64,000 nt of DNA from Sphingobacteriales bacterium (GTDB lineage Bacteria; Bacteroidota; Bacteroidia; Chitinophagales; JADIYW01): assembly GCA_016719635.1 (NCBI GenBank), contig JADJYT010000001.1, positions 186,001-250,000 on the forward strand. Direction: 5' to 3'. Of the stretch, positions 27,227 to 36,198 are shown one piece after another. The stretch's first letter is position 1. Every line of letters begins with the position of its first letter. The position numbers and the translations under genes were made by a program. The notes beneath the pieces are model-generated. The model was not told where the DNA came from and searched no databases. It was given only the letters and a program-made list of their open reading frames with translations.

Positions 27227-27817
27227 ATGGTAAAGATTTTACAAACTACACTGATTGCAGTGCTGGTGGTTTTATCTTCCACCACTTCCGCCTATATCAG
27301 TCCCAAACAAATCCTTAGAAAGGGAACTAAACTCGTTTATGATGTGAACTATTCCGGAACTCAATATGAGTGCACGGTGACGATGAATGAGGAATCCGAT
27401 TCCTACAATTTTGACTGGAAGATCAGCAGTCCGGAAAACAAGAGCGGCTCGATAAATGTCAGTAAAATAGCACTCGAAAATGCGAATAGCTTATTCAGTA
27501 ATTTTTCCGGTGGAAAAATCCAGTTGAAGGATGAATGCTGCTTTCTGCTAAGCAGAAAAATGTTCAATGCGTTAAAAGGTAACGGGTCCATCGAGATCTT
27601 TACCGATAAAAAAGATGGCGTACTGACCATTTTTGGAAATCCATATAACCACACACAAACGATTGGATATCAAAATAATTTCTCCAATGAATTTGAATGC
27701 CGGACGGTTTCTGATGGAGGCGATTTTCAAATCACTTATGTCAATGATGAAAACTTCCCGTTGATTATAGAAATGAATTTGGGAATGAAGATGAAATTGA
27801 AAAGCATCTATAACTAA
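27227..27817 (+). CDS. Unknown secreted protein
   Basis: A 196-residue protein with an N-terminal signal peptide (about residues 1-23, ending TTSAY). The rest looks like a beta-rich domain with many N, G and S residues and a CC pair near residue 105. I recognise no family. It follows the arginine operon by about 100 bases and overlaps the convergent next gene by 4 bases. It is the first of four genes that separate argC-argD-argF' from argB-argE. Confidence 0.6.
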   Translation: MVKILQTTLIAVLVVLSSTTSAYISPKQILRKGTKLVYDVNYSGTQYECTVTMNEESDSYNFDWKISSPENKSGSINVSKIALENANSLFSNFSGGKIQLKDECCFLLSRKMFNALKGNGSIEIFTDKKDGVLTIFGNPYNHTQTIGYQNNFSNEFECRTVSDGGDFQITYVNDENFPLIIEMNLGMKMKLKSIYN

Positions 27818-28461
27818 TTCTCTTCTGTCTGATTATAGATAATAACCTTTTTAGTGTTCCCTTTCTGTTTGTTTTCGTTGACTATAAAAGCAGGAAACAT
27901 AAATGTATGGTCCATTGTCCTGGGCTGATTGCTGAAATCCTTATTTTGGACCATCACCGGATGTATTGATTTTTTGATTTCATTCAGCCAAAATACAGGA
28001 CCGTTGTGGTGTTTCCAGGTATCTGCATCCTGAACAGAATAATATACCTGGAGCCACAACAATTCCCGCTTCACATAAGAATGCTTCTTATCAAAATATA
28101 CGATTTCCCGGTATTTTAATTTTCTCGAAAACCGGCTGTACAAATCCTTGAAATATGAATCGTCACAATAATTTTCCAGGCAAGAGTTTGAGTCCACACT
28201 CTGAGGCTCTGCATAGCTGAAACGGTTTAGAAAATCATTAAACAGACACTGGTTCATTTCTTTCGCAGGGTAAAAGGCATTCCATTCCCCTTTGCAATAG
28301 CCCTTTAATAAATCAACCGGAATAGATTTCAGGTAATTGTTTTTTGACAAATCCAGGTTTATGGTATAGGTAAACGTGTCCGTTTGAAACAAATTCTGAG
28401 CCTTTACACTACTTGAGATAAACAGAACAATACAAATGATGCTCAAAATAAATCTGGCCAT
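27814..28461 (-). CDS. Unknown secreted protein
   Basis: A 215-residue protein with a signal peptide (residues 1-21, ending VKAQ). There are several aromatic and acidic residues and two close cysteines (CLENYCDD near residue 92). I do not recognise a family. It is encoded 11 bases after the unknown gene upstream on the same strand, so the two are probably co-transcribed. Confidence 0.6.
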   Translation of the reverse strand: MARFILSIICIVLFISSSVKAQNLFQTDTFTYTINLDLSKNNYLKSIPVDLLKGYCKGEWNAFYPAKEMNQCLFNDFLNRFSYAEPQSVDSNSCLENYCDDSYFKDLYSRFSRKLKYREIVYFDKKHSYVKRELLWLQVYYSVQDADTWKHHNGPVFWLNEIKKSIHPVMVQNKDFSNQPRTMDHTFMFPAFIVNENKQKGNTKKVIIYNQTEEN

Positions 28462-28472
28462 GATATGAAAAT

Positions 28473-29471
28473 TTATAACCCTGAAATTGCAGCCAATGCT
28501 TCTTTCGTCTTGGGCTGATTTTTAAATACCTTCATTGGAAATACGACTTTCCTGTTTATATTCAATTTTACATCAAATGAATCAGAGAAACTTTTATCCA
28601 GTACTGCTATTTTACCATCCAGAGAAAATGTGAAAATGGTAAATGGTTCGTTGGGTAATAATTTAAAATCAGTTGTGAATTGCTCCGGCATATAACTGAT
28701 CACGGCATTTCTGTTTTTATAAACAACAAAAACCTCACTATTTAATTTTTGAGCATATCCTTCCAGATTAAAATCTGCCACAACCGGAACATTTTCTTCA
28801 TCCAATATCCTATCACAGTTATAAGTCGCCATCCTGTCAACATTCATCACAGCAAATGAAAGATTTACAACTCTAACATAGTCCAAACCACCCGTATCGT
28901 TTACAATAACCTGGGTTGCACTGGACATTCCATTGTCATCATTTCGCCAGATATTATCTCCCCATAAATCCTGGCTATTATCTGTGAGAATCTGGTTAGA
29001 CTCTTTATTTGCTGCAAAGGGCGTTGCTTTGTCCCATGACTTTGAATATTCATTTAAGACATACGTTTCACCTCCAGTCATATTAAGGTTTTTGGCTAAT
29101 TGTACCTGCGCTCTCCTGCCTGGGGCAAATGATAATAATTTCCCGTTGCCATACGCTTTGAGTTCAAACATACCTGCACTTTCCAGTGTGTGCTGCCGTC
29201 CATCCTCAAAGTATGTCATCGGCAGATGATTGATTAGAATATCCAGCTGATCCCGGAATTCCCTGTATTTCAGATGGACTGTTCCTTCATACAATCTGCC
29301 CTCCAGGTAAAATGCATACGGCGGTATAAAAATGCGTGAATCATTATGATGAATCACCCTGCACGATTTAGACTCAAATACATACTCACTGAAAGAAGTT
29401 TCAGGTATGTTAAATTTGGAAAAAGAGCTAAAAAAAAGAAATAGCAACGGAAACATCAGGTATTTTTTCAT
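28473..29471 (-). CDS. Unknown secreted protein
   Basis: A 332-residue protein. A GTG at 29486 is in frame, but the ATG at 29471 starts a clean signal peptide (MKKYLMFPLLFLFFSS), so I prefer it. The N-terminal third contains IFIPPYAFYLEG and GTVHLKYREFRDQLDI, which recall beta-sandwich surface domains of Bacteroidota, but no function is known to me. Two genes on the same strand flank it within 41 bases. Confidence 0.58.
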   Translation of the reverse strand: MKKYLMFPLLFLFFSSFSKFNIPETSFSEYVFESKSCRVIHHNDSRIFIPPYAFYLEGRLYEGTVHLKYREFRDQLDILINHLPMTYFEDGRQHTLESAGMFELKAYGNGKLLSFAPGRRAQVQLAKNLNMTGGETYVLNEYSKSWDKATPFAANKESNQILTDNSQDLWGDNIWRNDDNGMSSATQVIVNDTGGLDYVRVVNLSFAVMNVDRMATYNCDRILDEENVPVVADFNLEGYAQKLNSEVFVVYKNRNAVISYMPEQFTTDFKLLPNEPFTIFTFSLDGKIAVLDKSFSDSFDVKLNINRKVVFPMKVFKNQPKTKEALAAISGL

Positions 29472-29511
29472 GACTGCAGATTTCACTGATAACGCAGAAT
29501 CCGTTTAAAAA

Positions 29512-30498
29512 TTATTCCTCTACATTGTAATTTTCAATTTTCAGAACAAATCCGTCAAAAACCTGTGAAAGATATAAGGTATTATTGTAAATCAGAGAGG
29601 TAGAACCACCGGACAGCATTCGGCCGTCATCGGAGAAAATAACCTTAGTTTCACCGGTTGACTTATTGATGGAATATGATTTGGATGGTGAAAAGATTGT
29701 AGGGATATAAGACAAGAGCGCAAACTTAATTTCATCCGGATGAACGGCGATTATGAGTTCATCACCATGGTTGGTGATATTATCCATTCCATTAATGTTC
29801 GATAATACCTTTTTGTCATTCAGGGAACCATCCGGCAGAATGGTATAGGTGAATAAAGCGTGATTTCTGGAAGTAGCGAGATACAAGATATTGTGCTCAT
29901 TGTACATGCCATTTGGAAATGAGATAAGACTGTCCACTATTTTCCACACATCTCCACCATTACAGAAACCTACGGATCCTTTATTCGGATTCAACAGCAG
30001 TTCTAATACATCCGTTGAATTTTTATCGTTGGAAAAATAAAAACTGCCATTAGGCAATACCGTAATGTCATTGGGAGATATCAACAATGGATTCTTATAC
30101 TCCCTGATAAACTCCAGGTTGTCCTCATTGATTTTAAATTGCTCGATGCCGTTCGTTTGCAATGCATCTCCGTAATGATTGATGACAAAAAGATAGTCCG
30201 TACCGTTCACAGTTTGGAAATCGATTCCATGCGGATGAAACGGAATCGAAGGAAGATTTATCATTTTCAATTCCTTGCTTTCATCTGATGTCAGACTGAT
30301 TTGATACAACACACCTATATCAGGTTTATCATCTCTCCGTTCATCACACGAAACAATCAACCTGTCGTTTTTTACATCCAAGACGATATCCTCCGGTCCG
30401 GATGCCGTTATAATCCGGTCGTATTGTTTCTTTAATGTTTCCTTAGAACAGGAAATTGTACAAAGAATAATACTCCAAAGCAATATTTTCCTGAACAT
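29512..30498 (-). CDS. Lipoprotein with SMP-30/paraoxonase-like beta-propeller
   Basis: A 328-residue lipoprotein (lipobox TISC near residue 17). The repeated segments GPEDIVLD, HPHGIDF, SPNDITVLPNGSFYFSND and HPDEIKFALL are typical of calcium-dependent six-bladed propellers of the SMP-30/gluconolactonase and paraoxonase groups; the SPNDI segment resembles the paraoxonase metal site. The likely activity is a lactonase or arylesterase, but the substrate is unknown. It diverges from argB and is first of a three-gene minus-strand run. Confidence 0.65.
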   Translation of the reverse strand: MFRKILLWSIILCTISCSKETLKKQYDRIITASGPEDIVLDVKNDRLIVSCDERRDDKPDIGVLYQISLTSDESKELKMINLPSIPFHPHGIDFQTVNGTDYLFVINHYGDALQTNGIEQFKINEDNLEFIREYKNPLLISPNDITVLPNGSFYFSNDKNSTDVLELLLNPNKGSVGFCNGGDVWKIVDSLISFPNGMYNEHNILYLATSRNHALFTYTILPDGSLNDKKVLSNINGMDNITNHGDELIIAVHPDEIKFALLSYIPTIFSPSKSYSINKSTGETKVIFSDDGRMLSGGSTSLIYNNTLYLSQVFDGFVLKIENYNVEE

Positions 30499-30503
30499 AA
30501 GCG

Positions 30504-30511
30504 TATTTTTG
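30504..30511 (+). promoter_or_regulatory. -7 box of argB
   Basis: TATTTTTG fits TAnnTTTG and lies 21 bases before the TTG start of argB. It suggests that argB-argE has its own promoter, apart from the argC operon. Confidence 0.55.
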
Positions 30512-30532
30512 TAACGATTAAATATACAACAA

Positions 30533-31324
30533 TTGGAAAATATAGTAGCCGTAAAAATTGGAGGAAATGTAATTGATGATGAAAATGCATTAACTGATTT
30601 TCTAAGTGTATTTTCTAAAATCCCCCATCAAAAAATATTGATTCACGGTGGCGGAAAAACAGCCACCACCATCAGTGAACAATTAAACATACCTACCCGA
30701 ATGATAGACGGCCGCCGAGTTACAGACCAGGCAGCCTTAGAGGTGGTAACGATGGTTTACGGAGGTCTGATCAATAAAAAAATTGTTGCCGGTTTACAGG
30801 CAAACGGTTGCAATGCTATCGGACTGACCGGTGCAGATGCAAATATCATAGAAGCACACAAGCGAATTCATCCAACCATTGATTATGGATTTGTCGGCGA
30901 TATAGATAAAGTAAATCCTGCGCTCCTGACAGAGTTGATGGAAAGAAATTTTGTACCCGTGATTGCGCCTTTAACACACGACAAAAAGGGGAATATTCTA
31001 AATACCAATGCGGATACAATGGCTGCACAATTAGCGATTGCATTGTCAAAATCCCAAAAATTAACTTTTGTTTATTGTTTTGAAAAATGCGGATTGTTGA
31101 AAAATATCGATGATCCGGATAGTGTCATTTCTCATGTTAACCTGTCAGAAATTCAACAACTCAAAGAAAAACAAATTATTACAGGCGGCATGATTCCAAA
31201 AATGGAGAACATTGTCAATGCGTTACAAAATGGTGTGGAAAAAGTTATCCTATGCCATGCAAAGGAGGTGGGTTCAATTATGAAAGTAAATAGTATTTTT
31301 GGCACGACCTTTACTGCAAAGTAA
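30533..31324 (+). CDS. argB: Acetylglutamate kinase
   Basis: ArgB phosphorylates N-acylglutamate in arginine synthesis. The 263-residue protein has the kinase start VAVKIGGNVID, the nucleotide/substrate motif IHGGGKTATTIS near residue 37, and LNTNADTMAAQLA near residue 158. It begins with TTG: the family start aligns there and no in-frame ATG lies upstream before a stop. A -7 box lies 21 bases upstream. argE follows with 1 base between, so these two are one operon. Confidence 0.94.
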   Translation: MENIVAVKIGGNVIDDENALTDFLSVFSKIPHQKILIHGGGKTATTISEQLNIPTRMIDGRRVTDQAALEVVTMVYGGLINKKIVAGLQANGCNAIGLTGADANIIEAHKRIHPTIDYGFVGDIDKVNPALLTELMERNFVPVIAPLTHDKKGNILNTNADTMAAQLAIALSKSQKLTFVYCFEKCGLLKNIDDPDSVISHVNLSEIQQLKEKQIITGGMIPKMENIVNALQNGVEKVILCHAKEVGSIMKVNSIFGTTFTAK

Positions 31325-31325
31325 T

Positions 31326-32393
31326 ATGACAAAGACAACAGAGGATATCCAAAATCAGACGATTGAGTTGCTTCAAAAACTAATCGGAGTTTCGTCCTTC
31401 AGCAAAGAAGAAGACCAGGCTGCGGATATTATCCGTAAATTCTTAAAGTCTAAAAAGATCCCGTTTGAAACAAAACTCAACAACACATGGGTTAAGAACA
31501 AACACTATAATTTTCTAAAACCATCCGTTCTTCTCAACTCTCATATTGATACCGTTAAGCCGGTTTCAGGATGGAGCAAGGATCCGTTCCAGCCGTTTAT
31601 AGAAGATCAGAAATTATACGGATTAGGGAGTAATGATGCAGGTGCCGCCCTCATCTCCTTGCTGGCTACTTTCTTGCATTTTTATGAAAGTGAGGACTTG
31701 AAATATAATCTTATTTTCGCTGCCACTTCTGAAGAAGAGATTTCCGGAAAGAATGGTATCGAACAGATTGAAGAAGTGACCAGTGCCTGTCAGTTTGCCA
31801 TCGTCGGTGAACCGACAGAAATGAAGATGGCCATTGCGGAGAAAGGATTAATGGTACTGGATGATGAAGTAAAAGGGAAATCAGCCCATGCGGCTCGTAA
31901 TGAAGGGGGAAATGCCATTTATCTAACCATGGTAGACGTTCAATGGTTTCAGAACTATCAGTTTAAAAAGATTAACCCGATATTGGGCCCTGTCAAACTA
32001 ACCGTGAGCATGATACATGCCGGTACACAACATAATGTAGTTCCGGATGCCTGTAAATATGTGGTGGATGTCCGAACCATTCCCGAGTACTCCACTGACC
32101 AGGTTCTGGAAATTATCCGGGATAATGTGAAGGCAGAAATAAAACCACGCTCCCTTCGTTTACAACCTTCACAAATCGACAAAGAGCATATCATAGTAAA
32201 AGCAGCCGAAAAACTGGGAATAGAAACTTTTGGTTCCTCTACCCTATCCGATCAGGCATTACTTAAAATTCCTTCGGTCAAAATCGGACCGGGCAAATCA
32301 GAACGCTCGCATACGGCAGATGAATTTGTTTATCTCAAAGAAATTGAGGAGGGCTTAACTATCTACAGAAAACTGCTGGAGCAGATTTTGTAA
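31326..32393 (+). CDS. argE: Acetylornithine deacetylase-type M20 metallohydrolase
   Basis: An M20-family zinc peptidase/deacylase that frees ornithine or citrulline from the acyl group. The metal ligands are in LNSHIDTV, LGSNDAGAAL, SEEEISG and VGEPTEM, with H in RSHTADEFV near the end. The 355-residue length is normal. Another in-frame start (TTG at 31299) exists, but the ATG at 31326 is 1 base after the argB stop and gives a normal N-terminus. With an acylornithine carbamoyltransferase in the pathway, the natural substrate is probably N-acylcitrulline. Confidence 0.9.
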   Translation: MTKTTEDIQNQTIELLQKLIGVSSFSKEEDQAADIIRKFLKSKKIPFETKLNNTWVKNKHYNFLKPSVLLNSHIDTVKPVSGWSKDPFQPFIEDQKLYGLGSNDAGAALISLLATFLHFYESEDLKYNLIFAATSEEEISGKNGIEQIEEVTSACQFAIVGEPTEMKMAIAEKGLMVLDDEVKGKSAHAARNEGGNAIYLTMVDVQWFQNYQFKKINPILGPVKLTVSMIHAGTQHNVVPDACKYVVDVRTIPEYSTDQVLEIIRDNVKAEIKPRSLRLQPSQIDKEHIIVKAAEKLGIETFGSSTLSDQALLKIPSVKIGPGKSERSHTADEFVYLKEIEEGLTIYRKLLEQIL

Positions 32394-32411
32394 CGGTTCT
32401 CTTACAAAAAA

Positions 32412-35400
32412 TCAACGAAGCAACGTTACAGTCCCTTTGTGGGTTTTAATTTTTCCATCCGGCAACAATGCCTTGTAAAAATACACATAACTGTCTACCT
32501 GACAATCTTCCCCTTTGTATCTGCCATCCCAGCCTTTTACAATATCATCCGGTGCAAAATTAGCGGAAAAGAAAACCCGCTCACCCCAACGATTGAAAAT
32601 TGAAAATTCCAATACAACAGAACTGTCAGCGGAAGCACGCGGCACCAAGATATCATTCAGGCCGTCATTATTGGGTGTAAACGCAGTAGGCAGATAGACA
32701 TCATATAAACACTCTTTCAGCACACGGACAGAATCGCTTCTGGAGCAATTCGTGTTAGATACCAACACCGTATATAAGCCTGCATCATCAACGGTTACCG
32801 AATTGATTGTATCATTGGTACTCCATAATACGGATGTAAAAATTCCATTCCCTATACTCAGCGTTATATCTTCACAGATGGTCGTATCATTTCCTAAATC
32901 AAAAACGGGCAATGAAAACTGTTCTAACCGAATGGTATCCGATGCAACACCACACTGATTGGAGATGGTCGCGAAGAAAATTCCCGGAGATGTAACTATT
33001 ATTGACGCTGCAGTGTCGCCTGTACTCCAGCTGGTGGTGACATTTCCTGTAAACAATGTCTTTGAAAACGAACCGCAGAAAGATGTATCATTCCCCAAAA
33101 CAAATGGGCTCGGTTTTGCGAACTCATCAATGAAGATGGTATCGCTCACCGAGCAGGTTGCACTGGAAACCTGTACCCAGTATTTTCCGAATGCATTCAC
33201 GTTGATAGTTGAGGTCTGCTCTCCCGTATTCCATAAATACTGTATGTTATTGCCGGCAACCGTTGCATTCAGGGTAATATTAGCTCCGGTACAAATAAAT
33301 GTATCCCTGCCTAAGTTCACATTCAACTGATTGGAATTCGCAATAATAACTGTATCAGAAACACTGCCGCAGCTGTTACTGATATTAGCAATATAAGTAC
33401 CGGCCTGAGTAGCATTGATAGATGGAGCTATTGTTAAAAACTGCGTGTTCAGGAACCAGTTGGTTTGGTTATCTCCGGTTGATAAGGTTAGACTGAAAGT
33501 TCCGCAGAAAGAAGTATCCCTGCCCAATGACGGTTTGTTTGGTAATTTAATTTCAATCACATCAATCGAATCCCGACCGGTACAGCCATCTTTTGTCACT
33601 TCCGCCCAATAGGTTCCGGGTTGGGTAATATTAATGGATTGAGCATTCTGCCCCGTACTCCATAAATACTGATCGAAGCCAATCCCGGCATCGAGCGTTA
33701 TATTCCCACCTCTGCAGACGGTGGTGCTGTTCGTACCAAATGTGAAGCTCAATCCGGGCGACTGAGTAATATTAATAGTATCCACTGCAAAGCCGCAGGC
33801 ACCGGTGATGGTTGCCCAATATTTACCCGGTTGTGCAATCGTAATGGAAGCGGCTACAATACCCGTACTCCAAACGGTAGAAGGAATGCCGGTAGATAAA
33901 ACCCTAGAGAAACTGCTGCAATAAGAAGTGTCATTTCCTAAGAAAATCGGAGGCTGTGTCGCCGTTGCTGAGATGACAATGGTATCAGATACAGCACCGC
34001 AGCTATTGGAAACAGTTGCCGTATAGGTTCCTGTAGCAGTGACCGTTATTGAACCCGCTGTAGTAATTGTAGAGGTAAAATCTTTTATCCATAATGTATT
34101 TGGATTTCCGGTACTTAATACCTGAGAAAAATTACCACAGAAACTTAAATCATTGCCAAGGTCGGGTTTTGCAGGTTTCGTAATTTCGATAACATTCATG
34201 GTATCGCTTCCGCTACAGCCATTTTTTGTCACATCTACCCAGTATTTTCCTGGCAGCGTAATATTAATAGACTGTGCAATTGATCCGGTACTCCAATCAT
34301 AAGTGTCAAATCCGGATCCAGCATCCAGGGAAATGCTTCCGCCCTGACAAACGGTAGTTGTATTCGTTCCAAATGTAAAATTTAAACCTGGATTTTGAGA
34401 GATGGTAATGGCATCTGATACCGTACCACAACTATTGGAAATTGTTGCGGTATAGGTACCTGCTGTTGTGACAGTGATAGAAGGTGCCGTCACTCCGGTA
34501 CTCCAGACAGTTGAAGGATCTCCTGTAGAAAGTATTCTTGAAAAAGTACCGCAATAAGCTGTATCATTACCTAAATTAATAGGCGGCTGAACGGTTATCT
34601 TGCTGATGACGATCTGATCAGAAACACTACCACAACTATTCGTTATAGTTGCAGTATAGGTAGCTGCTGTTGTGACAGTGATAGAAGCAGCCGTCACTCC
34701 GGTACTCCATACCGTATTCGGATTTCCGGTTGACAAAACCCTTGAGAAATTGCCGCAATAGGTAGTATCATTGCCTAGATTAAAGGCAGTCGGTGTAGGA
34801 TTCACATATATTTTTACATTCTTAGAAACAGTACAGATCGTATCTTTTGCTGTAATTATATAGGTTATACTGTCTGTTGCATTGGAAGTATTGGTAAGTG
34901 TCTGATTAATAGGATTCCCCGTTCCAGAACTTGCACCCGTTATGTTTGTTCCGCCGCTTACCGTCCAACTGAATAGGGCATTTGGATCAGAACTGCTGTT
35001 GTTGATAAGAGCATTCTGCCCACTGCAAATGGTATTATTAGAAGTCACGCTTGTCAGGTCAAGGCAAACTAATCTAAACTGCAATGCATTGGAAACAGGC
35101 TGTGTCCCATTCGGGTGCGTAATCGCTTTAATATAATGATCTCCTGTATTACAAAAATCCGTTGTAGCATTGCCACTGCCGTCATTTGGAATAGCATATT
35201 TAATAATCGTATTCCCAACAATCGAATCAAACACAAGTCCGTTGCAGATATCTGCTGCGTTATTTCGTATCCCGCCATTGGTTATTGAAGAAGTATCGGT
35301 ATTGTCTAACCGGATGACAAAATTCCCATCATTTGCATTAGGATTTAGGGCATCAAATGGTGGTAATGTGCAGGGTGCATATGTTAAAGCATCAAAACAG

Positions 35401-36134
35401 CTTCTATTTTGTATGGTGGTTGTCCGGAAACTGTTCGGACAACCGCTTGGCTGATTGTTTACAAATGAACCGTTACCCGGTGTACAGGAGTTTTGTAAAA
35501 TATAGATTGGCTGACCGCTGCTGCAATAGCTGGTAAAGTTATATGGGTAAATCGGTCCTCTGCCGGTAAAAATGATAACAATAGCATTCGGTGGAATAGA
35601 ATCACCTTGTCCGGCTGCGAGTAACGTTGTAGTGTTACAGGTACCGGATCTGAGGGTTGTCATCATCGCCGCAGAGGGTGTCGTGAAAACACAGGAACTC
35701 GGAGAGATATTGATACTCGGATTGGCTGGTAAATCAACCTTTAGATTGTTTACCAAAAAACCACTGCCGGAAGTAATAACCATGTACTCGTTATCCCATT
35801 CATTTAAAGGCGGCTGATTACAGGCATCTATGAAAATCCCTAATATTTTGGGACAGGTGGTGGTAATTTGAGTGCCGCCTGTCGTATTTCCGCCCACATT
35901 TATAAAACCAATACTGTCCCCCTGTCCCAAATAAGGATTGAAAGATGGATTGGTAGATTGATAGAAAACAATATTGCTGTTTTGTGGGATACTTGCATAA
36001 TTTACCGAGAACCTGACCGTATCTTTCCCTGTAGAACAAAAGACACTTTGTGAAACGTTCGTTAACTGAATGGACTGCGCAAATGAAATCCTGACGCTGA
36101 TTAAAATTAAAGCTGATAATAATCTTTTCTTCAT
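32412..36134 (-). CDS. Giant T9SS-secreted repeat protein (10 Ig-like repeats, type B sorting domain)
   Basis: A 1240-residue secreted protein. Residues 1-19 are a signal peptide. An N-terminal domain of about 340 residues (with KILGIFIDACNQ and NEYMVITSGSG) is shared with the gene upstream. After a PKD-like domain come ten tandem repeats of about 66-72 residues, most beginning LGNDTxxC and containing STGxxxTxWSTG and YxATISNSCG. The end (TAFTPNNDGLND, FNRWGERVFF, WDGRYKG) is the gliding-motility-type C-terminal domain used for type IX secretion type B. The role could be adhesion or an outer surface structure; nothing catalytic is visible. Confidence 0.88.
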   Translation of the reverse strand: MKKRLLSALILISVRISFAQSIQLTNVSQSVFCSTGKDTVRFSVNYASIPQNSNIVFYQSTNPSFNPYLGQGDSIGFINVGGNTTGGTQITTTCPKILGIFIDACNQPPLNEWDNEYMVITSGSGFLVNNLKVDLPANPSINISPSSCVFTTPSAAMMTTLRSGTCNTTTLLAAGQGDSIPPNAIVIIFTGRGPIYPYNFTSYCSSGQPIYILQNSCTPGNGSFVNNQPSGCPNSFRTTTIQNRSCFDALTYAPCTLPPFDALNPNANDGNFVIRLDNTDTSSITNGGIRNNAADICNGLVFDSIVGNTIIKYAIPNDGSGNATTDFCNTGDHYIKAITHPNGTQPVSNALQFRLVCLDLTSVTSNNTICSGQNALINNSSSDPNALFSWTVSGGTNITGASSGTGNPINQTLTNTSNATDSITYIITAKDTICTVSKNVKIYVNPTPTAFNLGNDTTYCGNFSRVLSTGNPNTVWSTGVTAASITVTTAATYTATITNSCGSVSDQIVISKITVQPPINLGNDTAYCGTFSRILSTGDPSTVWSTGVTAPSITVTTAGTYTATISNSCGTVSDAITISQNPGLNFTFGTNTTTVCQGGSISLDAGSGFDTYDWSTGSIAQSINITLPGKYWVDVTKNGCSGSDTMNVIEITKPAKPDLGNDLSFCGNFSQVLSTGNPNTLWIKDFTSTITTAGSITVTATGTYTATVSNSCGAVSDTIVISATATQPPIFLGNDTSYCSSFSRVLSTGIPSTVWSTGIVAASITIAQPGKYWATITGACGFAVDTINITQSPGLSFTFGTNSTTVCRGGNITLDAGIGFDQYLWSTGQNAQSINITQPGTYWAEVTKDGCTGRDSIDVIEIKLPNKPSLGRDTSFCGTFSLTLSTGDNQTNWFLNTQFLTIAPSINATQAGTYIANISNSCGSVSDTVIIANSNQLNVNLGRDTFICTGANITLNATVAGNNIQYLWNTGEQTSTINVNAFGKYWVQVSSATCSVSDTIFIDEFAKPSPFVLGNDTSFCGSFSKTLFTGNVTTSWSTGDTAASIIVTSPGIFFATISNQCGVASDTIRLEQFSLPVFDLGNDTTICEDITLSIGNGIFTSVLWSTNDTINSVTVDDAGLYTVLVSNTNCSRSDSVRVLKECLYDVYLPTAFTPNNDGLNDILVPRASADSSVVLEFSIFNRWGERVFFSANFAPDDIVKGWDGRYKGEDCQVDSYVYFYKALLPDGKIKTHKGTVTLLR

Positions 36135-36198
36135 AAAATCCTTTACAGTACAAACGGGCTAACAACCAGGTTAAGTTATAGTTGCAAACACGTCGTAC

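Noticed and set aside
32900..34800. Repeated DNA segments in the giant protein gene as a tandem-repeat or CRISPR locus
   Set aside because: The repeats of about 200 bases translate in one frame into Ig-like protein repeats; they are coding.
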